Positions 31,368 to 43,638 of a DNA stretch of 64,000 nucleotides are shown piece by piece. Under the pieces are notes generated by a model. That model saw only the letters and a program-made list of their open reading frames with translations. It ran no database searches and was not told the DNA's origin. Source of the DNA: Wolfiporia cocos (lineage: Eukaryota; Basidiomycota; Agaricomycetes; Polyporales; Phaeolaceae); contig JACCLO010000005.1 of NCBI GenBank assembly GCA_029448655.1, positions 124,001-188,000 of the forward strand, written 5' to 3'. Made by a program: the position numbers and the translations under genes. The stretch's first letter is position 1; every line of letters starts with the position of its first letter.

Positions 31368-31849
31368 TATTCATGTACGTCTCTTAAAGTGTTCTGATCA
31401 ACATTCGACAATATGCAGCGATCATGCATGCCGCATGTCTGATAAAGCGATTTCTCACCGACGTTCTTTAACCTGTTGGGAGCTCATCATCTGGAATACC
31501 TACTCCTCCGAACGCCGGGGACATGGTCTGCTCTTTTTGCTTCTCGCAGCGCTCTGGGAGGATCGCGGCTCTGGAGCGTCATTGAGAGACCTATCGCGTT
31601 TCAGAGGCAATATGATACGTTGTATGCCAGGTGCGTTTCTCATTGTTGGTGGCTTTTATGTATGTCGCGATCAGACATCGATCGCGACCTCCATTTGGGA
31701 CTGCCATAGTGTATAGGCGTTATGTTCACGTATCCGCCATATGTAGCAATTACACTTTTTCACGCAGTGGGTGAGTAATGCTTCCTTTGTGCATAATATG
31801 CTCGACGCATATATTCGTATTGGTAGTGATATGCAAATATCTCTCTCAT
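31368..31849. other. Convergent intergenic region
   Basis: Lies between the 3' ends of the amino acid permease and the NAT permease. An open frame at 31435-31716 has no recognised similarity and is not accepted as a gene. Confidence 0.45.
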
Positions 31850-34221
31850 TTAATCCTTCTTTGGCCCAGGTGTATCGGCCTCTACATCAAGCACTTCAAC
31901 ATCATCGTCGTCGTGAGGCGTATCCTCCTGGGGTAATATAAGGTTGAGAACTACCGCCACGATCCCGGAAATTAGGACTGTTATCGCAACTGTGAGTCAT
32001 TCTTGAACGCTGAGATTGCGCATATACTCACAAGGTGTCGTAAGTATGATCGTAATAGAGTCGAACAGCCCCTGCAGCCCCTTGTTTGGGTGCTTGATGC
32101 CATTGAACAGATACGAGAAGATATCAGGGACGAGAAGATCGCCGATTCCAAATGAAAGTGCAGCTGCTAGCACAAAACGGTCGCGCCGCGTGAAGCGATT
32201 GTATGAGAGAACGCGAATGCCTGATACCGCGACACTGGCGAAGAGAAACGTGGTAACACCACCGAGCACCGGATTCGGGACTGCGGACGGGAATATATGA
32301 TGAGCAACGCGCAGGTTGCGAGCTATTAGATCACGCACTAGCCAGGAACACCCCCGATATCTTGCCCAAGACACCGAACAGGATCAAGAAGAAACAGCAG
32401 AAACGCCCGGCATTGCGGTTTGCGCATCGCGTTACAGCAATGACGCCGTTGTTCTAAACAATGGTTGTGAGCAAGATCTCAAAACATTCGATGCCAGCTT
32501 ACCTGTGCGAAAATGGATAGCGGCGCCACCGTGAACAGTGCAGACATGAAGCCACCGATGCCGTCGCTCTGGAATGTCACGCCTCAATAAGAATGCCCTA
32601 GATCCGTTGGAATGTTTCGTACCAAGACGCCGCCCTGTATCCGCGAGTCAAACTCCTCGCCGTCAACGGGTACGCGAGACACTTCTGCTGAAGCTGTGAT
32701 GTCACCGATTGCCTCCATCGCCACCGATACTGGTTCAGTGCATTAGTCTCCGATTATTTCTCCTCAAGTGCGACGTACTGTACACAGCAAGCATGGGCAG
32801 GATCGCAGGAGGATACACCCGAATCTTAAAGGTATGAACCCTGCATGTAGACGTTCACCTCTCATATAGCGCCGGCAATGGTGATGAGGTGACTGACCAC
32901 AAGAACGTAATGGCGGGAGCAGTCGTGATGCTGCTGCCGTCAATGTAGCCAGCTGCACCGGCAACAATGCACCCGACTGCTAGTCCGACGATAATCGAGA
33001 CATTCTTGAGGAACGGCGAGCCGAACAGCTCCGTGAGGATGATACTAATGAACGACAAGAAGCCGAGTCCTATCATTTCAGGAGAGCCCCATCTACATTT
33101 TCCCGCCATGTCGTGTCCAAGAAGTCAAATTTCGGCCGTTTGCGCATGTTGCCAGTAAAAATACTCACGCAGCAGGCCTAGGTGCGTATATATCTGGGCA
33201 AAGCTGGTATTCTCCGGACGTGGGGCGACCTTCGCAATTGGAACCTCCGCCCCAGTCGGGAATACCAGAAGATCCAACGAGCGACGCGCCGATCATGAGA
33301 ATGACCGTTCCTGCAAAGGGCTCGTACTTGCTCGAATAGTGGTACACGCACACTCACCTGTAACCATTGGTGGGAATATCCGCTTCAAAGTTCGGGGAGG
33401 CACGAAGGACATGAAGATCTCCAGTAGCGAACAAACGAGAGAGGTTCCTGGACAATGAGGTCAACAATTCACTCCGAAAAATAGCAATCAAGAACGTGCC
33501 GAGAACCATGCCGTACGCATCTGGACATGCGCCCTTGATTACCGTTCCATCGGCGGCGGTGGTTGTGGGACAGGTGCCATCTGCATACATCGCATCGAAG
33601 ATCTGCCAGGGTATGAGTTATCCATGCTGTAACCGTGTGTCGTTGGTCACATACAGCATCTGCAGTGCTGAGAGTGGAGAAACTCGTGCCAACAACGGAT
33701 AACAATCCGGTGCCAAGGTAATAATTTCGGAAAAGCCTGATGTGTGACATCTGTACCAGGCTGAGAATTCCTGTGTAGAACATGAACCACTATGGCCATA
33801 GGCCAGGTGCGATCGCCATACACTCACCGGAACCTATCAGGGACGCAGAGATCATATACGCGGACATCTCATTGTCCAGATTCAGCGCGTTCGCGAAGAT
33901 GATCGGCGGAGTGATCAAGCCCGCGAGCATCGCCAATGCGTGCTGCAGCCCACTGGTGACTGCAAGTAGCAGTGGTAAGTCCGAGTCTAGCGCGTAGAAC
34001 GGCGGCGATGTCCGCCGCCGCTTTTCCTTCGAGCGACCAGGTAGCGTGAACGGGAGCGTTGGCGCACACAGCCAAGCGTAGTCATAGTCGCCCAGCCAGC
34101 CATGCTTGGTGGTCAGCTTGTCGTAGACTTGCGCTGCACGAGACCGTATACCGCCAGAGGGAGTCGGCTGGGGCATCGAGACTGGATCTGGCTGATCCTT
34201 CATAATCGCGTGGGCCGACAT
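31850..34221 (-). CDS. Purine/xanthine permease, NAT/NCS2 family (UapA-like)
   Basis: The ATG at 34221 (MSAHAIMKDQ) begins a hydrophilic N-terminus with GDYDYAWLCAPTLPFTLPG. The first helices follow (LPLLLAVTSGLQHALAMLAG, LITPPIIFANALNLD). Downstream exons encode MEAIGDITASAEVSRVPVDG, DSRIQGGVLV and the NAT signature QNNGVIAVTR. The last exon reads AVVLNLILPQED and an acidic tail (HDDDDVEVLDVEADT), ending at TAA 31850-31852. Residue order and the signature match fungal uric acid-xanthine/H+ symporters of the plasma membrane. The acidic C-terminal tail may serve endocytic turnover, an inference. There are about ten small introns, not all placed. Confidence 0.88.
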
Positions 34222-34599
34222 AGCGTAAGCTACAGGCAATTCAGAGCGAGTCCTCAGGAGCGGCGAAGCTCGCGGGGAGAACAGGTGAGTGTCTCGAGTC
34301 AAGAGAGTGACTACCGAAATGATCGTGAGTCCGAGCTCGCATCAGTAGCAAATTTGATACGGAGGTGTTCCTTGGCGCGTAGCGATAGCTGGCTCCAGTC
34401 GAATCCAGGCAGCGGACACCCGCCATGATAAAGTCCAACTGAAACTTCACTCCTTATCGCGCTGCACGTGTAGCGCGCCTAATGCACGTGAGAGGCGCGC
34501 CGCGACGAGCGGGAGATACGCCACGGCGGACGACCATGTCTGGAATAGCGACAGAACATACAGATAGCAATACAACAGAATGTACACAGCAAGAGACAC
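34222..34599. promoter_or_regulatory. Short spacer: NAT permease promoter and HDAC 3' UTR
   Basis: 378 bp between two tandem minus-strand genes. No distinct TATA box or binding site was identified. The HDAC stop is followed by GTGAGTGTC-like sequence overlapping the last codons, a possible splice donor. Confidence 0.35.
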
Positions 34600-36656
34600 T
34601 CACTCCTCCTCTTCGCCCTCCTCATCCACGTCCATTTCGTCCTCCTCGATCGTGTCCGGATCCCGTCTCCCCATTGTCATAACGTCTCCCACGCTAAGCC
34701 GGGGCATAGCCGTGTTGTCATATTCGACGAGGACTCTCTCCAGTTGTGAGTCCCAGCGAGCAGCACTATGGAAGAATCGTCGTTTCGGGGTGGGTCCTGC
34801 GTGTCGTTTGTGGTGGTCGTGGGTATGGTCGTCCCCGTTAATGCGTGGTACATCAAAATATTGGTTCGTAACGACGCTCATTCGCTTGCGTCCATTGCGC
34901 GGGTTTGAGCGAGAGACTCTAGATCCGCGGTGACGCCAGCTGGACGAAGATTCGTCCGATTGAAAATCCTGGTCGTCGTCCGAGTGGTCCGAGGCCAGTT
35001 CAGCCAGCTCGGAGCGCTTGTTCTGCAGCCCATACACGAATCGCGTGTGCTCTATTCGAAGGTGTCACAATTTGCCGCGGAGGCTGTTCGGCGAACTTAC
35101 GTGCAAGCCGCTCGTCTAATTCATCCATTTGCTCCTCGTCATCGTCATGTGTAAGGCCCAGATGCTTTCCGACGCTTTCTTTCGGTACCTCCTGTAAGCC
35201 GACCGAGGGTGCTGGTGGTAGCTCCGAGAGATTCTTCAACACCGTCTCCCTACAATAAGTGATCGGGGGTCGTCGCTGCATCGTGTGTGATGTAGGTGAC
35301 GTACGCACCGAACTTTATCTAGAGAACCCTCCTTCACGTTGACATCGTCCATGTTGTTCGGGACTACTTCGAGCCGATAGCGGGGCCCAAACCACTCAAA
35401 GTACTCGTTCCAGGGGAGGTTCGGGTCAATCTCGCTCTCTATCCCCAATGCGCAGGCGGTTTCATATGCCCACGCGCGAGCGACATTCTTCACGGTGTAT
35501 CCACCGCCACCGAGGAGAATAAGCGGGATGTTGAACGAGCGTACATACTGGACACAGTTGGCGTGCCCTTGCATCGTCAGATTAAAACATCCGAGGCGGT
35601 CTCCTGCGAGAGAGTCGGCGCCACACTGATGAACAATGGCAGACGGTCGGAACACTTCGATAATTTTTCCGATGATCTGGGTGTGTGGTTAGTGGATGAG
35701 CGTTAGCAGCTGAACGCAACGGACGACGCGCACCGGCTCGAACACGCTCTTAAACGACTCGTCCGTGATGCCATCCTTGAGCGGCACATTAACCGCGTAA
35801 CCCCTTCCTCTGCTCCGGCCCCTGTCTTCGAGCGTGCCGGTTCCTGGAAAGTACTCTCCGAACTTGTGAAAAGAACATGTCATCACACGGTCGGTGGTAT
35901 AGAATGCTTCTTCGACGCCGTCGCCATGATGACAATCAATGTCGATATAAAGGACGCGAGGCACGGAGCGCAGGAGCTCCAGGATGGCCAGTACAATGTC
36001 GTTGATGTAGCAGAATCCTGATGCTTCGCGCTTCTTCGCGTGATGCAATCCGCCAGCCCAGTTGATCGCAATGTCGGTCGCCCCGCTCGCCAGCCGTTGT
36101 GCAGCAGCTAGCATAGTCTTCCGTTTGCATATGAGATAGATCGATTTGATGCACACCCACCTAATGAGCCACCCGCAGAGATGGAACAGAATTCAAAGAT
36201 GCCCTCAAACGCGGGGTTGTCGTCTCCTACGAGAACTAGGCGCGTTCAGAGGATACAGCGCGCAAGAACACCAAGGCGTACATCGTGATCCGTGGTATGT
36301 CAGCTCCTCCCAGGTTTCGTACGTGACTTTGGACAGAAAATGGACGTATTCGTCAGTGTGGAACCGGCTCATTGTCTCTGCGGACGCCCGCTTCGCTCGC
36401 TAGCCGCGTGGTGACCTGAGCGCCAGATAAGAGAAGGATAGAAGAGCCCAGCATACCAGGACGTGCATCTTGTCGAGCATGTTGTATGCAGACACCAGCT
36501 CATGCGTGATCCGCATCCGCTGTGGCTTCATGAGATGGCCGAGGCCATATGTGTATGCCCCAATGTCGGCTGTGGGCCAAGGTCAGCGCGGGGAGTCCAC
36601 AGACACTTTCTGCACTGCTCACGGTCGTAATAGTACGTGACTCTCCGTTTGGACAT
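34600..36656 (-). CDS. RPD3: Class I histone deacetylase, Rpd3-type
   Basis: The ATG at 36656 gives [11 protein letters not shown], then [20 protein letters not shown], the canonical class I start. The catalytic core is intact: [37 protein letters not shown] (zinc ligands), [33 protein letters not shown] and [18 protein letters not shown] (active-site Tyr). The C-terminal extension is acidic and Ser-rich ([18 protein letters not shown]) and ends DEEGEEEE at the TGA 34600-34602. A nuclear deacetylase of the Sin3 co-repressor complexes is the expected role. At least six introns; the first exons near 36150-36650 are only partly placed. Confidence 0.93.
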
Positions 36657-39347
36657 GATGGTGGGCGGAAGTGAGGAACGGGCATAGTGGCGAGCTTGTC
36701 CACGCGGTCACGTGCTCTGCGACAAACGCCCGAATACCTTGTCTCCCCTTGCCCATGTCTCAGCTCACGCTCTCCCGTAACAATGCCGGTTTCAATTCTG
36801 GTATTCTAAGCCAAGGCGTATACAGGCTACGCTGTTGCGTATCGGCCCGCATACCCCACGGCGGTCCTTCCTATTCGAATAACGAATTCAAGGCTTCGCA
36901 CAGACACGCCTCAGCCCGCCTGGGCTTTCGGTGTGTAGCAAGTGTATTGTGCTTGCTTGGCTGCTTCGACTCTATGCATTGCTCAGGCGCGCACGGCGCA
37001 TATTACCAAACGCAATAGCCGGACATATCCCCAGCACCATAGATCTTGGAACCAGCCTGTCAAACTTTCGTTCCGACCCGTCGGAGGAAACAGCCTGCTT
37101 GATGGTAAACGCTCGCGAGGACTTTGCCTGTTGCTTATTCGCCGAAAGGACTGACATGATGACTGTACAGCATCACATTCCCAGCATGCATCCGACCGTT
37201 CGGTATGCTGGTTAGCGATCTAATGGCATGATTTTGAACCCTGATCAGCGTCCTCCTCGAGCGATGACTCATGATGTCCAATCTACTTAGATTTTTGGCC
37301 CCCCGGATCTACTACGGGAAGTTATGCTCCAGCTCCTGCACTGTGCAGATATGATAGAAGCCACCAACAGGTGTCCCGTTGAGGCAAATGGTGGTCACGA
37401 GAAGCAATCACATTATCCTTTGTCTAAACTAACGGAACGCGGAATAGCCAAAGCCCATGTGTTGAGCCTTGTTTTCTTACTCGTGCTTACAAGGGAATAT
37501 TGCGGCAAGATCTCACGCTTTGAATTGCGGCCAGCACGTTCTGTGGCGTGTAAAGCGCTCCGTGTCGGCTCACAAATTTCATGCGCCCGCCGTCAGCGCT
37601 GACTTCAAAATTCAATCAGATTCTGGCAAGAACGTACGGCGTCTCGGTGGTCTTCTTTCACTGTTTGTGCAAAATTACGACCGGCCAATGGACAACACAA
37701 CTTTGTTGCCGTGCGTGAATTTGCTCTATTTGATTTGCTCGCTTGAGCTGCGCGACACTAATGCACAGCAGACAAACTTTCTGCGTTCGAGAAGATCGAA
37801 TTTAATCGAGTGCATTTGACCGAGCAGCCTAGACTTTGACCTGTAACCAGGCCCCAAGTTCTATGCCGAGCCGTTAGGATCCTGCTTTACGGAGCCTCTG
37901 TCGAATGCAGCCGCTCCGGTTCGACATGACATAGTCTTCCGCGAAGTATCCCAACTTCCCCGTCATGCCCACCTCGCTCTGATTGGTCGTCTTGTTTCCC
38001 GTTTCATATCCCACGAATGGTCTAGTGGAACACAACGCTACTTCTAGCCCACTTTCCTGATCGTTCTGCTCCCCGAGGCTGTCACATGTCGAGGTGGACG
38101 AAGCCTCCGGGACCTGGCGCGTCTTTGCGGTGGGCTTTCGATGCGGTTCGCCGCATGAGCCATGAAGGCTCACACCTCTTGAAGCTACCTTTGACTCGGA
38201 CCTCCGGGTGAAAGCCCCACCAGTGATGGCTCAAGAGTAGGCCCGACAGCTGTGGCAAAAGGAACACAGGTTTGGCTGACAGCATCCGATCGCGCACGCG
38301 ATAAGCTTCTCCTCTTCGACTTCGCGAAGGGACGGCTTCTAGCGCTACAGGAGGTTCTGGCAGCCGTATTTCTGGACAGAGATTATCCGACGTCCCTCGG
38401 AGCATCCGTTGCTGGTTGCAATGATATGTTCTAGATTGCCTGCCATTATCGCCGCAGGCCCGAATCTCGACAGTCCACACACTACACCTGCGGCATCAGT
38501 GGGTCCTTCTCGGTGAGTGCTTCCTCAGAGGACAGGCACCTCCCTCTCCCGGGATGGCTGATCCGAATTGTATATTCGCTGCTCATATCGGCCCCAATGT
38601 TACGTGGAGCGGGGTTCGCATAACTATTGCTCAAGGTGGGTGAAGCGATATGCTATGTGTTCTAAACCTCGCACATGTTCTGGGCCGGCCCGTCTTGGAG
38701 AGCCGTGAGACGGCGTTGCACGGGGCTTCGAGCATTATCGATTGCTGACCGGCCCTTGAGAGAGCTGACGTTGAAAGGCTGAGATAGACAAAGGAGCGGT
38801 GTGCGAACTCAATCTGCTGGAATTCTGGCATGACGGCGTTGTGGGATCGCGCAGTATCTCCAGGGAGGGCGCCTGAGCACTGATGGTCGGTAAGTGGCGG
38901 GATCATGCTGGCTTCAGGAGAACGACTGGATCAAAAACATGTCGAGGCTGTGACGGAGGAGATGACAAATAGCCGACATGTAGCAAATAAAGCCTGCAAC
39001 CACAGCCCGAAATGGACGGGATTGGGCAGCGAACCGGTCACGGCGCGCTCGAAGGCGCCGCGGCAAACCGGCAGGACCGTCTGCAACGAATTGCTGGCGT
39101 CTAGATTTAGTTCCGGCACAATGGGAGATCATCACGCTGCTCTAATGAGCAAGATCACCCCGCGGTTGAGGTGCGGGAGTATTCTCACAACCGCAACTCC
39201 GACCGAATCCTCGTTTGCGACCTCGAGACCGAGTCCGCCCAGCCACAATCGCCTTCATCCGGGACTGGTCCCATATTCGCCGTTGATTGCTCCTTATAAT
39301 CTCCTCGGCTATGATCTCTAGTTTCTCTTTTCTCCACCTCTAGTTTG
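36657..39347. other. 2.7-kb gene-poor region between HDAC and zinc-finger genes
   Basis: No open frame shows family similarity. The longest (37874-38480 minus, 38905-39321 plus) have erratic composition and no splice-consistent neighbours. It contains the divergent promoters of the flanking genes and may be a long regulatory region of the transcription factor starting at 39348, an inference from size only. Confidence 0.4.
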
Positions 39348-41515
39348 ATGTTCGCCCACAGACCCATCCTCCACGAGCCGTGCGATGTGTATCATAACCC
39401 CATGACCCGCGAACAAGAACCAATCCCGACCCTCCAGCCCGCGATTCCTCGCCGTCCCTACCTTTCTCCCGTATCGCCGACCCAGCATTCCATGCAGACA
39501 CATCTGCATCCGACCCAGCCTAACTCGTCTCCTACTGCGCCCCCGTCTCGCCCTCCACCTGCCCCGCCGAAGCGCAGACACGTATGTTCTACCTGTGAGC
39601 GCAGTTTCACTACCAGCGGACACCTCGCACGGCATGCTCGCGTCCACACCGGCGAACGGAACCACAAATGTCCATTCCCTGGCTGCGAGACCCGGTGCTC
39701 CAGGCAGGACAATTTGCAGCAGCAGTGAGTAAAACGCGGCTTCTTCTTTATGTAGCACAATTGCGCATCCCGCGCACGGTCGAATCCCGCTCACTGAACT
39801 GTATTGAACGAAGTGAACTCGATTGACACAAATTTCCGCGTCATCTTCTCATCACTTCGCTCAGATAATCGTTGATTGACGAATCACGGTCTGGGATTTG
39901 CTAATGCCGATCTCCCAGCTATCGAATCCACCTCTCTCCAGGCTCGCGCAGAAGTTCTGGGTCCGCTACTCGCGCGGCGATGACCCGCGCACAGAACATG
40001 TCAGAGCAGATGAAGTCCAGGCTGCAGGATGATCAAGGTGCGGTCGGCCTTTGGACGGGCTCTTCACCGCCTTCGCCCTCTATATCCCCTCACGAGCCAC
40101 CGCCCGCGCTCGTGCAAGCTCGGTTCAGCCCACCGCAGTCGCTGCCTGAGCCGCCAGACACGCCGCCACCCTTGACCCCTGCCTGCGTACCGGTGCTGCC
40201 GCCCATGTCAGCTGTTGTGCCGGCACCTTTTGATTCCGGCTCGAGCCGCTCGTCGACAGCGTCAATTCCTGAGGTGGGGTACCCGACTATGGTCAGCCAC
40301 CACCGGATACAGCCGGCACGTCTGGCTACATCGCATTTAGTGCATTCTGCGTATCCGCAAGCCCAGAGCAGCTATGCGTCCCCTGCATCGGACAACGGCC
40401 ACAGTCCCTGGGGCTACGGCGTTCAGTCGATCTCGCAATACCAGCGGCTAGTTCAGGATGAGACACCGTCGCATGCATCCAGCGGGCAAGTTGGACGCTT
40501 GCCTTCAGGAATGGCTTCTGGTGATGGCAGTATTGACTCTCAGTCCCTTCAAGCGATTCGACAGCCCTCTGACAGTTCCTACGCCTATGCAGGCCACTAC
40601 GAGCTCCAGTATCCAGAATCTTCCCCTGATGCGCACCATTCCGCCGCTATAAACACGTCCGACGGTGGGTTCGGGCATCTTTCCAGGGGACAGTCACAGC
40701 ACGCGCGCGCAGATGATGGAAGCGCAATGACATCATCTCGCCAGTCCCTTTCACATCTCTCGACGCATTCTATGATGGCGCCGCCCACACCGGATACGCC
40801 ATCGCCCTACACGCCTCATTCGAACGCTAGTTATCATGCATCGCATTCTCAAACTGTAGATTCCCGAATGACGAGTTCCCGTATTTTCGCGAGCCCCTTG
40901 TTGCGACCCGATGGGGAGCCGACACCGCCTAATGTCTACTCAGTGCCTTCTGGCGGAGGACAGTCCGGATATTCTCACCAGGAGGCAACTTCTACAGATC
41001 CTTCACCTCAGCTTTATACTCACCACGTCAGCGGCAGCACTGCTTCTCATTACGCCGATTCCCAAGCGATCGGTGTTTCATCGCTGAGCCTATCCGAAGA
41101 GCACGGTGTTCAGATATCGCCTCCACGAAGTCGATATCCGTCGCCGCCGCCTACTCTCGCGCCATTACAAAAGACCCGTGGTACTCACGACATTCTCAGT
41201 TCTAGCCAGGCATCCTCTCACGCTCATTCCGACTACGACCCTCGGTCTCGGCAACAGCTTCATCTCGTCACCTCTGCATTTTCCAATACCGTACCAGCCC
41301 AAAATGCGCCCGAAAGCGCAGGTCTTGCACGCCACAACACGATGCCCTCCACGTACCCGGGGCTGAACGTGTTGGTGCCGTTGCATCAGCCGCGACCACA
41401 GCACGCGATGCATCCGCCACAGCCATACCTGCAGATGTACTCCCCCGGCGCGGGGTATCCGCCTGCGAACAAGGATGCCGATTCCTCTCGAAACGGCGGG
41501 GGCCTGGTGCGGTAA
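39348..41515 (+). CDS. C2H2 zinc-finger transcription factor, two fingers
   Basis: Two exons, 39348-39724 and 39919-41515, joined across a 194-nt intron (GTGAGT..CTCCCAG). They give an in-frame 657-residue protein. Residues about 80-140 carry finger 1 (CSTCERSFTTSGHLARHARVH), the linker TGERNHK, and finger 2 (CPFPGCETRCSRQDNLQQHY with RIH). The second histidine region of finger 2 is split by the intron. The pair resembles Nrg1/Mig-like DNA-binding modules. The remaining 500 residues are Ser/Pro/Gln/His-rich and disordered, as in fungal regulators. Target genes cannot be inferred. The start was chosen as the first in-frame ATG. Confidence 0.88.
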
Positions 41516-41868
41516 TACAATTCACAAAAGCTTCTCTTTGGGACGGTGTCGCATGTGCTCTATCTAAGATCTCGCTGTTCCGCCTGTCATTTATCCTCTG
41601 ATACCCTACTCATACATTTTACTTCTGTGCCCGAGCTATTCCTTCACGTTCCCTGTGCCATGTTGGCGCCCAGTGCGCTGTGGGACTATCGGAGTATGTA
41701 CAAGGACGCGTGCCTGTATTGTAGGATATTCCCCCGATAGAGGTTTGCATACGGATGTGACCGAGAACGTGACCACACGCGTCGTCCATGGCGCGTCATG
41801 CCTCGATCGGGCACGCACGATCGCGTCGCGCTTGCCTCTCTCACACCTTGCCACCAACAATCTCAGAA
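41516..41868. promoter_or_regulatory. Intergenic region upstream of PP4 gene
   Basis: About 350 bp with no coding frame of note. Contains the 3' UTR of the zinc-finger gene and the promoter of the phosphatase; no clear TATA box. Confidence 0.35.
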
Positions 41869-43309
41869 ATGCCGAGCGACCTCGACAGGTGAGCGCACTG
41901 AGCGCAGCGCCAACCCAGTAACGCCTCGAACGGAAGGCCGCGTCCTGCGAAAGCTGACGGCAACACAGACAGATTGAGCAGCTGAACCGATGCGAACCCA
42001 TCTCAGAGGAGGACGTAAAGCGGCTGTGCATCAAGGCGAGGGAGATTCTCATTGAGGAGGCGAATGTCCAGGTCGTGGACTCGCCCGTAACGGTACGCTG
42101 TGTTCTAGCGTGCCATGAGGCATATGCTTACCCCGGCTCGTCTCACGCGCAGATATGCGGGGACATCCACGGGCAGTTCTGGGACATGATGGAGCTCTTC
42201 AAGGTCGGCGGGTCGTGCCCACAGGCAAATTACCTCTTTATGGGTGTGTCGAGGCCCGCGCGCTGCCCCGTCCCTCGTTGATGTACTGCCGCGTGCAGGG
42301 GACTTTGTCGATCGGGGATTCTACAGTGTCGAAACCTTCCTGCTGCTTCTTGCCCTTAAAGTGCGCTACCCGGAACGCATAACGCTAATCCGGGGAAACC
42401 ACGAGTCTCGGCAGATCACTCAGGTCTACGGGTTCTACGACGAGTGCCAGCGCAAGTACGGCAGCAGCAACGTCTGGCGCTGGTGTTGCGAGGTCTTTGA
42501 CTACCTCGCCCTGGGGGCAATCGTTGACGGCCGCGTTTTCTGCGTCCACGGCGGACTCAGTCCCAATCTATCCCAAATAGACCAGGTACCAGCCTTTCCT
42601 ACATCGGCCGTCGCTGCGCGGTCTCACTCCGCCATAGATTCGCGCCATCGACCGCAAGCAAGAGGTGCCCCATGACGGACCCATGTGTGACCTGCTATGG
42701 TCGGATCCAGACGGCAAGCCCGCGCCCGCTTCTCTTCCATCAGACCGCTGACGGCACGGCCCCGCCAGACATCCAGGGCTGGGGCCTCTCCCCGCGGGGC
42801 GCGGGCTACCTCTTCGGCGCGGACATCGCCAAGATGTTCGCGCACGGCAACGCGATCGACCTCATCGCGCGCGCGCACCAGCTCGCGATGGAGGGCTACA
42901 AGCTCATGTTCGACAGGACCATCGTGACCGTCTGGAGCGCGCCAAACTACTGCTATCGGTGCGTTCGTCCGCAGTGCGAGGACGTAATGAGCCTTCCGGA
43001 CGCGCGTGCAGTCTCCCGCTGGCTGCGTGCTGACTGTATCGCCCGCAGGTGCGGCAACGTCGCGTCCATCCTGGAAATCGACGACAATCTCGGGCAAGAG
43101 TACAAGGTGTTCACACACGCGCCCTCGGTACGTCCCGATTGATTCGCCTGTGCGGGCCAACGTGTTCGGCGGCAGCCCGCCTGCACGATCGCTCTTCTGG
43201 GGCCCTTCCATGTCATCGTCCGCAGACGGGCTAGCGTGCCGCTAACTTCGGCCGACAGGACGTGCGATCAATACCTGCGAAACGCCCGCCGGCAGACTAC
43301 TTTTTGTAG
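41869..43309 (+). CDS. PPH3: Serine/threonine protein phosphatase PP4 catalytic subunit
   Basis: Exon 1 (41869-41888) joins to 41969 to give [17 protein letters not shown], characteristic of the PP4 catalytic subunit. All PPP-family metal-site motifs are present: [41 protein letters not shown] and [11 protein letters not shown]. The last exon (about 43256-43309) reads [16 protein letters not shown] and stop. DYFL is the conserved carboxymethylated C-terminus of PP2A/PP4/PP6. Known roles in fungi include dephosphorylation of DNA-damage checkpoint targets such as gamma-H2A and Rad53. Six or more short introns. The gene is convergent with the ABC-F gene (330-bp spacer). Confidence 0.93.
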
Positions 43310-43638
43310 ACACAAGGCGGTGCAGAGCCACCAGGCGGACGCGGCGCCACCGGAGGCGCTGACAGCTTCTCTTTCGCCTCACAGTCGACATTGTACCTTG
43401 GAGCTGTAGCCTACACACTTTCATTCCGGCGTGTCTCGGAGATTGATCTGCTAATGGAAGGCGCGCATGTCTACATTGCACTGAGTGATACATGACATCA
43501 ATAAGCGTTGTGGTATGTATGTCGAGCGGATGCGACAAGAATGGCGTGGTGCGGATTGCGGCTACAGATGGGCGTGTCCTCAAACGTCTTCTACAATAAG
43601 ATGCAGTGATGGGGTGCGAGCGGCGGATCATGAATTGC

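Noticed and set aside
31435..31716. 93-codon frame between the two permease genes
   Set aside because: No similarity, lies in a convergent 3' region, erratic composition.
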